Source: Acidimicrobiaceae bacterium (GTDB lineage Bacteria > Actinomycetota > Acidimicrobiia > Acidimicrobiales > RAAP-2). Taken from it: DNA of 13,649 nt. Both the position numbers and the translations under genes were made by a program. The notes under the pieces are model-generated. The model ran no database searches, had not been told where the DNA came from, and was given only the letters and a program-made list of their open reading frames with translations. The stretch is taken from NCBI GenBank assembly GCA_003133005.1, contig PKZI01000242.1:7346-20994 (forward strand), read 5' to 3'. Shown here piece by piece: positions 1 through 6,970 of this stretch (position 1 is the first letter of the stretch; the number at the start of each line of letters is the position of its first letter).

Positions 1-1290
1 GTCGCGTTCCCCGCACTGGAGCGGAACTTTTCTCACGACACGACCGCGACGCTCGCCTGGGTCCTCACGGCGTACTCCATTGCCTTTGGATCGTTGCTCG
101 TCATAGCGGGACGCACTGCAGATCGCGTTGGTGCGCGTCGTGTTTTCTACGTTGGCTTGGGCGTCTTCAGTCTTGGATCGGCTCTTTGCGCTCTGTCGCC
201 TTCGGTGGCCTTCTTGATCGCTGGACGAATTGTGCAAGGTTCCGGCGCTGCGGCGATGTTGCCCGCTTCGCTGAGTCTCTTGCTCGCGGCGTATCCGAAC
301 TCTCGGCGCACGCAGATGGTGTCGTTGTGGGGAGGAATTGGTGCGCTCGCTGTAGCGACGGGTCCCACCTTAGGCGCCGCCCTCGTTACGGCCGGGGGAT
401 GGCGATGGGTGTTTCTCGTGAATCTCCCCGTCGGCGCGCTGGCCTACTTTCTAGGTCGACGTGTTCTCGTCGAAGGAAGTCGTAATACCCACCACCTTTC
501 GCCCGATTATCTTGGCGCAGTTCTCGCGAGCGGTGCGCTCGCGACCCTCGTACTCGCCATCACGCAAGGACCACATTGGGGATGGTCGAGTGTGAAGGTG
601 GTTACTTCACTTGTGATCTCAGTCGTCCTCTTTGCCCTTTTTGTGCGACGTTGTGCGCGCCACCCCGAACCGGTACTCGACTTGACCCTCTTTCGGGCGC
701 GCACGTTCAGCGTGGCGAACGTGGCGACGCTTCTGTATGCGATGGGCTTTTTCGCGATGTTGCTGGGCAACATTTTGTTTCTTACGAGCGTGTGGCATTA
801 CCGCATCATCTTGGCGGGTCTCGCGGTGACGCCTGGACCCGTGGTCGTTGCGTGCGTCGCAGGTCCCGCGGGTCGCTTGGCGTCACGAATTGGATTCCGT
901 CGGGTGCTCCTCGCGGGTGCGTCAATCTTCACACTCGGTTTGCTCTGGTACGCGCTGCGTGTTGGAGCGACGCCTGACTATCTCACGGGTTGGCTTCCCG
1001 CAACGTTGTTGGGTGGCCTCGGTATCGGCCTGACGTTTCCAGTATTGGGGGCGAGTGCTGTGAGCAGTTTGCGTGCTGATCGCTACGCCGTTGGAAGTGC
1101 GGTCAATCAGACCGCCCGACAGATCGGTGGTGCCATTGGCATTGCCTTACTAGTGGTGTTGGTGGGCGTACCGCAGACCACGCACGAAGCACTCGCCAAC
1201 TTTCATCATCTGTGGTTCTTTTGTGCCTCGATGGCTGCGGCCTCGGGTGTCACGTGTCTTTTTCTGTCGCCCAACGCGAAGTCGTCGTAG
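1..1290 (+). CDS. MFS drug/H+ antiporter, DHA2-type (5' end outside window)
   Basis: A multi-pass inner-membrane transporter of the major facilitator superfamily, probably a proton-driven exporter of drugs or other small molecules. The reading frame is open from the first base of the window, so the start and roughly the first transmembrane segment are missing; 429 residues are visible. The classic MFS motif A loop, GRTADRVGARR, is at visible residues 38-48, and the segment WRWVFLVNLPVG, typical of the 14-helix DHA2 (EmrB/QacA-like) group, is near residue 134. About a dozen hydrophobic segments follow, which fits that group, and the protein ends in a short hydrophilic tail (SPNAKSS). It converges on the cyclic-di-GMP gene with 56 bp between the stops and no clear terminator hairpin. 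The family call is firm; the substrate cannot be read from sequence. Confidence 0.9.
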   Translation, partial: VAFPALERNFSHDTTATLAWVLTAYSIAFGSLLVIAGRTADRVGARRVFYVGLGVFSLGSALCALSPSVAFLIAGRIVQGSGAAAMLPASLSLLLAAYPNSRRTQMVSLWGGIGALAVATGPTLGAALVTAGGWRWVFLVNLPVGALAYFLGRRVLVEGSRNTHHLSPDYLGAVLASGALATLVLAITQGPHWGWSSVKVVTSLVISVVLFALFVRRCARHPEPVLDLTLFRARTFSVANVATLLYAMGFFAMLLGNILFLTSVWHYRIILAGLAVTPGPVVVACVAGPAGRLASRIGFRRVLLAGASIFTLGLLWYALRVGATPDYLTGWLPATLLGGLGIGLTFPVLGASAVSSLRADRYAVGSAVNQTARQIGGAIGIALLVVLVGVPQTTHEALANFHHLWFFCASMAAASGVTCLFLSPNAKSS

Positions 1291-1346
1291 CCAAAGGACA
1301 ACGCCATTCATATTGACGTATGGGTACGATGTGGGGACTTGTAGTT

Positions 1347-3839
1347 CTAGAGACCGACGAGCGATTTTGCCAGTTCCTCGGCTGCCTCGTTTGCGGTCGT
1401 TTGGAACCTGATCTTCTCGGGGGGTGCGGGTCGACTGATGTAGTAGCCCTGGGCCAAGTCGCAGCCGAGCCCGCTCAAAATTTCGAGGGTGCCGATATCT
1501 TCAATCCCTTCGGCGACGACGCGCAGTCCCATTTCGTGACCGAGGTTGATGGTGGCTCGGACAATTTCGAGATTCCGGTCGTTTTCACTGCTCGCGAGTG
1601 AGGAAATGAATGTGCTGTCCAACTTCAGCTCACCGACGTCAAGGTTTTGCAAGTAGGTCAGGGACGTGAATCCCGCGCCGAAGTCGTCGATGGATACGAG
1701 GACGCCCATGTCGCGAAGCTGGCTGATTACTTCTTGTGAACGCTCAAAGTCCGAGACGATCGTGGTCTCGGTGATTTCGACCACGAAGTACTGCGCGGGA
1801 AGACCAAAAAACGTGAGCAACTCCTTGACGTGATCCACGAAGCCGAATTGCAGCAACTCGGTAGTCGCTACGTTGATCGAGACCGCAATCTTTTTCCCTT
1901 CTCGGTGCCACTGCGCGCACTGGGAGATCGCTTCTTTCATGACCCACGTCGTGAGCGTCCACATGAGTCCCGCCTTTTCGGCGAGGGGCAGGAACTTCAT
2001 TGGTGGGATCAAGCCGAGGTTCGGGTGAGGCCATCTGATGAGAGCCTCGACCGCGACGATCTCACCGGTTCGAAGATCAAGTTGCGGTTGGTAGTGCAAT
2101 ATCAGTGTGCCGTCGGTGACCGCTACACGGAGCGAATCGATCAACGTCATTTGATCCTCGTCGCCATCGAATTTCTGCTCGTAGAAAAGAATCGGCACAT
2201 TGCCCAACTTTGCGCGATACATCGCGACATCCGCGCACCACATCACGTCAAGGGCGTTGTTCGCGTCAGTCGGCACGAGGGCAATTCCCACGCTCGCCCC
2301 CACCCGTGCATTGATCTTGTTCAGAGTGAAGGGCTTCGAAATCTCTTCGATTAAACGCCTCGATACGCTCTCCGCTCGCGCCGCGTCGGCGTCCATCAGG
2401 ATTATCGCGAACTCGTCGCCACCCATGCGTGCGGCGACGCCCGCACCGTCAACTGCGGCGCTAATGCGTGGACCCAGCTGTCGCAGTAATTCGTCACCGG
2501 CGGGGTGCCCATAGGAGTCGTTGACCTCCTTGAAGTGATTGAGGTCCACGAAGAGGAAGGCCATATTGCGCGGATTTCTTGGGTTTTCCTTCTGTTCGAT
2601 GAAAAAGAGTTCGAGGATCTCAGTAAGTCGGCGTCGGTTCCCGAGCCCCGTGAGTTCGTCGGTGTTCGCTTGAAGGTGACGCTCTTCAGTTATCAACCGC
2701 AGACGACGCGCGGATATGGTCAAACGCGCGACAAGAACAAGAATCGTTCCCACCGCGAGTCCAATCGCGACGTGGCTGGTCTGGGTCAAGGTGCCGCGAA
2801 CGAGGACGCCCAGACTCGCCGTGCTCGAGATCCCCATCAATATGAAGCCGTGTAATCGAGGTCGCTTCATTGGGTTCGTAAATCTCGCGGGGACCCAGAC
2901 CGAGAGCGACATCAAGAGAATTGCCAGCGGCCACGCGAAGGCGTTGATGTCGGTTGCGATGACCGAGTTTTGACCCGCGGTTTGTACAAGGTTGAAGGTG
3001 TCACCGACCACGATGACGACGAAGCCCGACGCCAAAAGGAACCATTGACGCGAACCGTGCATAGCCAGCATCGCCGTGCCACCAAAAACGAAGAGCAACA
3101 AGAGAAAGTCCCCGATGGGAAACGAAAGGTTCACCGCAGTGGCCAAGGCGCTACCACCAGTGAAGTGGTGAATGCTGTGAAACGCGAATGCCGCACACAG
3201 TGCAGCCGCGCCACCTCCCGCCACGATGCCGTCAAGCCAATTGGGTTGATTGCTGCGGTGCAACGCACGCTCGAAAAGCGTCACGCAGGCAACATACGCG
3301 AGGGGGTAGAAGAGGAAGTAAAAGGCGTCGGCCACTGAGAGCGTTGGCGCATTGGCACGACCCAATGACTGGACCGTGAGGACAATGTCACCAATCGTCC
3401 ACATGAGCAAACCAGTGCCGAGAAAAATGGGCACCGACCGACGCGTCGTGGTAAAAAATCCACGGCTGATGCACAGAAGTGATGCCACCAACTCAAAGGC
3501 GCATACCAGCCAGCCGTCGAGCCAGGTCCACTGTTCAGAACCGTTGCGAACGGCCAGTGAGATCAAGTACGCGACGAGAAGCATGGCGAGCACGCCGTAG
3601 GCGGCTGTGACGATGGTTCGTTGAGTTCGGTTTTTCATCAACAGTTGTTCGTCACGACCTTCTAGTTGGATGGCCATAACTTCATCAAATACTTCAATGT
3701 CAGCGAGCTTCTGACCTTCACCGCGAAAGAAGCGGGCCCCCGCCGCGACTGCAGAGCCGGTTACGCGTTCAAGCGACCACGGCCGCCAGACGCCACGATT
3801 CAAAGTGCGTGGCGGCGTGAAATCGTCTCGTCGCTTCAT
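1347..3839 (-). CDS. Membrane-anchored GGDEF+EAL cyclic-di-GMP cyclase/phosphodiesterase
   Basis: Likely makes and/or degrades the second messenger cyclic-di-GMP. With this start it is 830 residues: a hydrophilic N-terminal segment (1-70), about ten transmembrane helices (roughly 72-375), a GGDEF domain (about 385-550) and an EAL domain (about 565-810). The cyclase signature is intact (RMGGDEF, 471-477). No RxxD inhibitory site lies five residues before it; the sequence there is DGAG. The EAL domain keeps its usual metal and catalytic positions: E598 in EAL, N656, E688, D718-D719 in DDFGAG, K739, E777 and Q797, so both activities are possible. The membrane part resembles no sensor domain I can name. 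The frame stays open to an ATG at 4049, but 3839 has an upstream region nearly identical to that of the exported propeller gene, which favours it; 3677 and 3638 are alternatives that would shorten the cytoplasmic N-terminus. Confidence 0.9.
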   Translation of the reverse strand: MKRRDDFTPPRTLNRGVWRPWSLERVTGSAVAAGARFFRGEGQKLADIEVFDEVMAIQLEGRDEQLLMKNRTQRTIVTAAYGVLAMLLVAYLISLAVRNGSEQWTWLDGWLVCAFELVASLLCISRGFFTTTRRSVPIFLGTGLLMWTIGDIVLTVQSLGRANAPTLSVADAFYFLFYPLAYVACVTLFERALHRSNQPNWLDGIVAGGGAAALCAAFAFHSIHHFTGGSALATAVNLSFPIGDFLLLLFVFGGTAMLAMHGSRQWFLLASGFVVIVVGDTFNLVQTAGQNSVIATDINAFAWPLAILLMSLSVWVPARFTNPMKRPRLHGFILMGISSTASLGVLVRGTLTQTSHVAIGLAVGTILVLVARLTISARRLRLITEERHLQANTDELTGLGNRRRLTEILELFFIEQKENPRNPRNMAFLFVDLNHFKEVNDSYGHPAGDELLRQLGPRISAAVDGAGVAARMGGDEFAIILMDADAARAESVSRRLIEEISKPFTLNKINARVGASVGIALVPTDANNALDVMWCADVAMYRAKLGNVPILFYEQKFDGDEDQMTLIDSLRVAVTDGTLILHYQPQLDLRTGEIVAVEALIRWPHPNLGLIPPMKFLPLAEKAGLMWTLTTWVMKEAISQCAQWHREGKKIAVSINVATTELLQFGFVDHVKELLTFFGLPAQYFVVEITETTIVSDFERSQEVISQLRDMGVLVSIDDFGAGFTSLTYLQNLDVGELKLDSTFISSLASSENDRNLEIVRATINLGHEMGLRVVAEGIEDIGTLEILSGLGCDLAQGYYISRPAPPEKIRFQTTANEAAEELAKSLVGL

Positions 3840-3853
3840 TGTCGGTCTCTCAT
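3836..3853 (-). other. Possible five-codon upstream ORF overlapping the GGDEF/EAL start
   Basis: On the minus strand an ATG at 3853 opens a five-codon frame (MRDRQ) whose TGA overlaps the proposed ATG of the GGDEF/EAL gene in the arrangement ATGA. A purine-rich AAAGAGGAA lies directly before it, but it is closer to this ATG than is ideal for initiation. The exported propeller gene has nearly the same leader without the nine bases that contain this ATG. It may be chance; no regulatory role is shown. Confidence 0.15.
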
Positions 3854-4391
3854 TTCCTCTTTGTGAAAAACTGACGCACTCATTTGAGCGTTGTTCGTTT
3901 ATCCAGACAGCTCGGTTAAAAACACTTAAGTTTGGATGCCGGACGCGGACGTGGGGAGATGTAGTTGAACTATTTGGATTCAACGAAATGTCTATATATT
4001 CGCGCCGCTCGTGAGGTCTTCGCACTCGTGGCATCAAAGTGGAGTCCATCGCCCCAACGTGGACGAGAAAACGACCCTATTTGAAAAAAATATTTTATTT
4101 AATTCTCTAAGGCACCCCCGAAAAGTGGGGATTTTCCAAAGAAAACCCCGTTCAACGGCGGTCTTTCACCACGTCTCAATTACGTAAACGTCGATGACGC
4201 AAATCCCCAAATCGCGCCTCGGCCACCTCTAGGCGATTCCGCTACCCTCGCGGCAATCGGACCCGATGGACGACCTCAACTCTAAGAAGAGTGGTTCGTG
4301 AGGGTGGGCGACTCGGTGGCGATTTCACTCAACTCGAAGCGCCAAAAAACAAGGAATCTGGTTGCGCGATCTGACGAAACCCAAGCGGTAA
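3854..4391. other. Intergenic region with AT-rich patch and hairpins
   Basis: No convincing gene is seen here. On the minus strand a GTTTTT at 3918-3923 and GATAAA at 3898-3903, 14 bases apart, could be a promoter for the GGDEF/EAL gene, but the match to any sigma consensus is weak. A very AT-rich patch lies at 4080-4110. Next to it, 4127-4149 folds into a nine-base-pair stem with one bulged A (GGGGATTTTC / GAAAACCCC, loop CAAA). Further right, 4244-4305 can fold into a branched structure, listed separately. No tRNA or known riboswitch pattern was recognised on either strand. Confidence 0.5.
4244..4305. other. Potential branched RNA fold in non-coding DNA
   Basis: The arms ACCCTCGCG (4244-4252) and CGTGAGGGT (4297-4305) pair over nine positions with one G-U wobble. 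They enclose two smaller hairpins: ATCGG/CCGAT (4256-4267) and ACTCT/AGAGT with loop AAGA (4279-4292). A three-way junction of this kind in a stretch without genes could be a small RNA or a leader element. The fold was found by eye, the strand is undetermined, and it matches no RNA family I recognise. Confidence 0.2.
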
Positions 4392-4721
4392 CTAGAGCTC
4401 CGAGGCGAAGCCAACGTAACCCGTGACGACGGTTCCATCGTCCAAAGAGTTGTAGATATATATGGCGTCGACGTTCGCCAGTTCGACAGTGCCGAGGAAC
4501 AACGCGTGGTAATGCGTCTGTCGATAGAGCAAGTCAACGCCGTTGACATAATCGGCTATGCGATCATCTTGAAAATGAACGAAGCGGTTCCATTGGTTCT
4601 GCGCATCGCAAACCAACGATTGATCATTGGCTTCATTGATGTATTGCGCGAACTCGCCGGCACCATGTCTCCATGGTGCCGGCGAGTTCAGTTCGCGAGA
4701 ATCAGCCAAGGCTGACCTCAT
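4392..4721 (-). CDS. Small hypothetical ORF or gene remnant
   Basis: A 109-codon frame lying in the same frame as the exported propeller gene and beginning 12 bases after that gene's TAG stop. I recognise no family. From about residue 23 the composition looks protein-like: rich in Asp, Asn, Tyr and Val, with mostly C- or G-ending codons as in neighbouring genes, and a stretch DAIYIYNSLDDGTVVTGYVG near the end. The first 22 codons run through a perfect 18-bp inverted repeat, and no Shine-Dalgarno sequence precedes the ATG. It may be the C-terminal remnant of a gene whose beginning was replaced, a short real gene, or chance. Nothing indicates a function. Confidence 0.3.
   Translation of the reverse strand: MRSALADSRELNSPAPWRHGAGEFAQYINEANDQSLVCDAQNQWNRFVHFQDDRIADYVNGVDLLYRQTHYHALFLGTVELANVDAIYIYNSLDDGTVVTGYVGFASEL
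4650..4689. repeat. Perfect 18-bp inverted repeat (hairpin), possible terminator
   Basis: Arms GAACTCGCCGGCACCATG (4650-4667) and its exact reverse complement (4672-4689) are separated by a four-base loop, TCTC. The base of the right arm is followed by a second AGTTCGCG, so the outer CGCG can also pair after a four-base skip. A second small hairpin, TCAGCC-AA-GGCTGA (4702-4715), lies between it and the stop codon of the exported propeller gene at 4734. The position fits a transcription terminator for that gene, but neither hairpin has a following T tract, so it would be of the U-less type sometimes proposed for high-GC bacteria. It could instead be a mobile palindromic repeat. Confidence 0.5.
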
Positions 4722-4733
4722 CGCTTGGTGTAA

Positions 4734-6599
4734 CTAACTTACAAATATGGTCACGCGACGGTCTGCGGCGCGCGCCGAATCCGACAAACCAACTTCAACG
4801 AAGGAGGTGGCACCCTTCGAAGCAGTCGAGGTGGCCGAGCTGGAATAGCCCAACGCGCTCAAGTCGCTTCGAAGTTGCATCTCTACGCTCTTGGCACGGC
4901 GTGCGCCGAGGGCCAAGTTGTAAGTCGCGGTGTCCAACGGGTCCGTGTAGCCGAGCAAACTCGTGTGCGTGAGTTTGTGCGCGACGATGAAGACGGCCAC
5001 GTTGTGGATGGTGACCATGTCAGTTGACGTCAGTGAGGAAAGATTCTCACCGAAGTGCACGATGTAATTCTTCTTCAGCGGCAGCACGGCGGCGGGGGTC
5101 ACGACGACGGGAGGCACGGTGGGCGTAGTAACGGGCACGACCGTGGCGGCGGGTGTGGTTGTTACAGGTGCGACCACGGGCGGCGTTACGACTGGGGCTG
5201 TCTGTGCAATCTCGACCACGTTCGCGGCGTTGAAGTCCGTCACCCATACGTTGGTGCCGTCAAAGGCGGCGGCCCAAGGTACGGAACCGCTACCGAGGGA
5301 CACAGTGTTTTCAATCGTGTCGGTGCTCGCGGAGATCTCTTGCACTTGGCCGAGACCAGATTCGGCGACCCAGACGTTGGTGCCGTCAGAAACGATTCCC
5401 TGCGCAAGTGAACCGGCGGGCAGCGCAATGGTGTCAACCACCACGCCGTTGCTCACCTGAATCTTCGCGATGGCGTCTTGACACTTGAGGGTCACCCAGG
5501 CGTAGTCGCCCACGACCGAGATGTCAAAGGGCTGTGAACCCGAAACGGAACCAGCGACATAGGCGTTACCAACCGGAATGGACTTCACGAGTAAACCCGT
5601 CGTTCCGCTTATAACGCTGACCGTGTCGTTCCACTGGGTAACGCCGGTCGTCGCGCAGTCGTTGTTGTCACCGTTGAAGGCCAAACCCGGGTTCGCGACC
5701 CAAGCGTTGCCGGTCGTGCTGTCAACGCTGACCCCGCGTGGGTAGTTGAGGTCACCCGTGAGTGCCGTGGTCGTGTTGACGACGAGGCCGGTGGCTGCAT
5801 CAATGTTCACCAAGGTCTGACCTGCTTGGGTCGTCACGAACACCGTGTTGCCGGAATACGTGATGTCGCTTGGCTCAGGGTCGGTCGGTGTGGTCACCAG
5901 CACCAAACCGGTCGAAGGCACAACACCGGGTGCAAAGGCGTTCACTGCGGCGATGTTGAATTCTTCGACTTCGGCGCCGTTGAAGTTCGTTACCCAGACG
6001 TTCGTGCCGTCAGAGGCGATTCCCGAAGGCGAGAATGAAGGATCGGTGGCGGTGAAGTTAATCGTGTGTTCCACAGCGCCCGTTGACTGGAGGATCTGTG
6101 TCACGGTGCCGTCGGCGAGGTTCGCCACCCATATGTACGTGCCGTCAGCAAAGAGCTGCTGGTCGAGATTCCCCGTAGGGGTCGTGTCGACAATGGTAGG
6201 CGTAGTGATCGGCGTTGGCGACTGCACGGTAAGTGCGAATGCCCACGTTCCAGAGTCGGTGTTGGTGTCGGTCACCGTACCGTTGATGTCGTAGGTTCCG
6301 GTTGCGAGTGCGCCGGTCGTCGTAATGACGCCCGAAGGACTAACCGCCAACGACGCGCTTACGGGAAGCGACTGCACGTAGGTGAAGGTTGGCGACCCTG
6401 TGTAGCCCGAGGCGACAAGCGGGGTAGTAAAAGTTGCCGAACTGGCTGGTGCGACAGTGGCTGATGTCGGCGTAACCGTCAGCGTTACTGAAGCGCCCGC
6501 TGTCAAGGCGAGAGAACTGAAGAGCAGCGCTGAAGTTATGGCAACGGCTCCAAAGAGCTTCAGCGTCACGTTCGTTCTTTTGAACGTTTGAAAATTCAT
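4734..6599 (-). CDS. Exported beta-propeller protein with C-terminal OmpA-like domain
   Basis: A 621-residue exported protein probably held at the cell wall. Residues 1-36 form a signal peptide (positive start, hydrophobic core, AGA before the likely cut). An Ig-like domain covers about 38-128. A YncE/NHL-like beta-propeller (about 135-465) has repeated blades marked by SDGTNVWV-type motifs near residues 152, 197, 404 and 447. A low-complexity Pro/Thr/Val linker spans 468-508. The C-terminal domain (509-621) is OmpA-like, with GYTD (D553) and NLALGARRAKSV, whose D and R normally bind peptidoglycan; it ends with RAADRRVTIFV. The only two cysteines, C315 and C373, both lie in the propeller and could form a disulfide. 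The start has GAGG seven bases upstream. A ligand or adhesive role is likely for a surface propeller, but none can be named. Confidence 0.85.
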   Translation of the reverse strand: MNFQTFKRTNVTLKLFGAVAITSALLFSSLALTAGASVTLTVTPTSATVAPASSATFTTPLVASGYTGSPTFTYVQSLPVSASLAVSPSGVITTTGALATGTYDINGTVTDTNTDSGTWAFALTVQSPTPITTPTIVDTTPTGNLDQQLFADGTYIWVANLADGTVTQILQSTGAVEHTINFTATDPSFSPSGIASDGTNVWVTNFNGAEVEEFNIAAVNAFAPGVVPSTGLVLVTTPTDPEPSDITYSGNTVFVTTQAGQTLVNIDAATGLVVNTTTALTGDLNYPRGVSVDSTTGNAWVANPGLAFNGDNNDCATTGVTQWNDTVSVISGTTGLLVKSIPVGNAYVAGSVSGSQPFDISVVGDYAWVTLKCQDAIAKIQVSNGVVVDTIALPAGSLAQGIVSDGTNVWVAESGLGQVQEISASTDTIENTVSLGSGSVPWAAAFDGTNVWVTDFNAANVVEIAQTAPVVTPPVVAPVTTTPAATVVPVTTPTVPPVVVTPAAVLPLKKNYIVHFGENLSSLTSTDMVTIHNVAVFIVAHKLTHTSLLGYTDPLDTATYNLALGARRAKSVEMQLRSDLSALGYSSSATSTASKGATSFVEVGLSDSARAADRRVTIFVS

Positions 6600-6706
6600 G
6601 GTCGGTCCTCTTTCTGAATCATTTGGTCATTTCGTCAACATGGGTTGATGAATGCCAGAGGATTTAGAGCGAGGTCCCGACTACGAATCTCCCGTGGTAT
6701 TTTGAC

Positions 6707-6736
6707 CCTATAGGGACGCGTCACGAACTCAATCAA
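6707..6736 (-). promoter_or_regulatory. Candidate promoter of the exported propeller gene
   Basis: Reading leftward, TTGATT (6736-6731) and TATAGG (6712-6707) are separated by 18 bases, a fair match to the housekeeping -35/-10 pattern with four of six bases each. The -10 lies within a perfect ten-base palindrome, CCCTATAGGG (6706-6715). Transcription would begin near 6699 and give a leader of about 100 bases. That leader contains a small hairpin, TCAAC/GTTGA (6635-6648), on the way to the ribosome-binding site. Confidence 0.35.
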
Positions 6737-6904
6737 AGGTTCTCGAGAAGCGTTGCGTGGGGGGCATCGAAAGGTGTCTTCAGATGAGAACTTCGGTGAT
6801 TACTTATTTGGTTCACCAACTCGACGGGTGCAGTGAACGTGACCGTCCAGGAGCATATAAAGTGGATTAGTTCCTCCATTTAACTGGCACTGGAGAACAG
6901 GATT

Positions 6905-6945
6905 CAGATTGCAGAATCTGCGCCCGAATTTGTCGAAGATTTCGA
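6905..6945. repeat. Two small inverted repeats in the flavin oxidoreductase leader
   Basis: CAGATT-GCAG-AATCTG (6905-6920) and TCGAA-GAT-TTCGA (6933-6945) are both perfect and lie just upstream of the AAGGAG ribosome-binding site of the oxidoreductase gene. They could be an operator for a dimeric repressor or hairpins in the leader RNA. Short repeats like these also occur by chance. Confidence 0.25.
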
Positions 6946-6970
6946 GAAATACGTGACGAAGGAGTTGTTC

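Larger units (their letters stand above)
6600..6970. other. Divergent intergenic region
   Basis: This 371-bp stretch separates the leftward propeller gene from the rightward flavin oxidoreductase. It holds the propeller gene's ribosome-binding site and candidate promoter, a TATAAA at 6856-6861 that could be a -10 for the rightward gene (with only a poor -35, GTGAAC at 6833-6838), and two small inverted repeats at 6905-6945. A leftward open frame (6800-7354) crosses part of it, but that is mostly the antisense of the oxidoreductase gene and has no start signal. No RNA gene is visible. Confidence 0.5.

Noticed and set aside
3840..4049. A 70-residue extension of the GGDEF/EAL protein to ATG 4049
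   Set aside because: The residues look non-native (Arg, Pro and Asn rich, no domain), and the start at 3839 has a leader shared with another gene.
4111..4137. CCCC-GAAAAGT-GGGG-ATTTTCC as a rightward terminator
   Set aside because: The stem is only four base pairs, the T run is short, and no rightward gene lies upstream.
5055..5460. Rightward open frames over the propeller gene linker
   Set aside because: They are antisense shadows of the low-complexity Pro/Thr/Val coding region and the blades, with Gly/Arg/His-rich products.
5228..6149. Spaced repeats as a CRISPR array
   Set aside because: The copies are imperfect, irregularly spaced and encode the conserved blade motif of the propeller protein.
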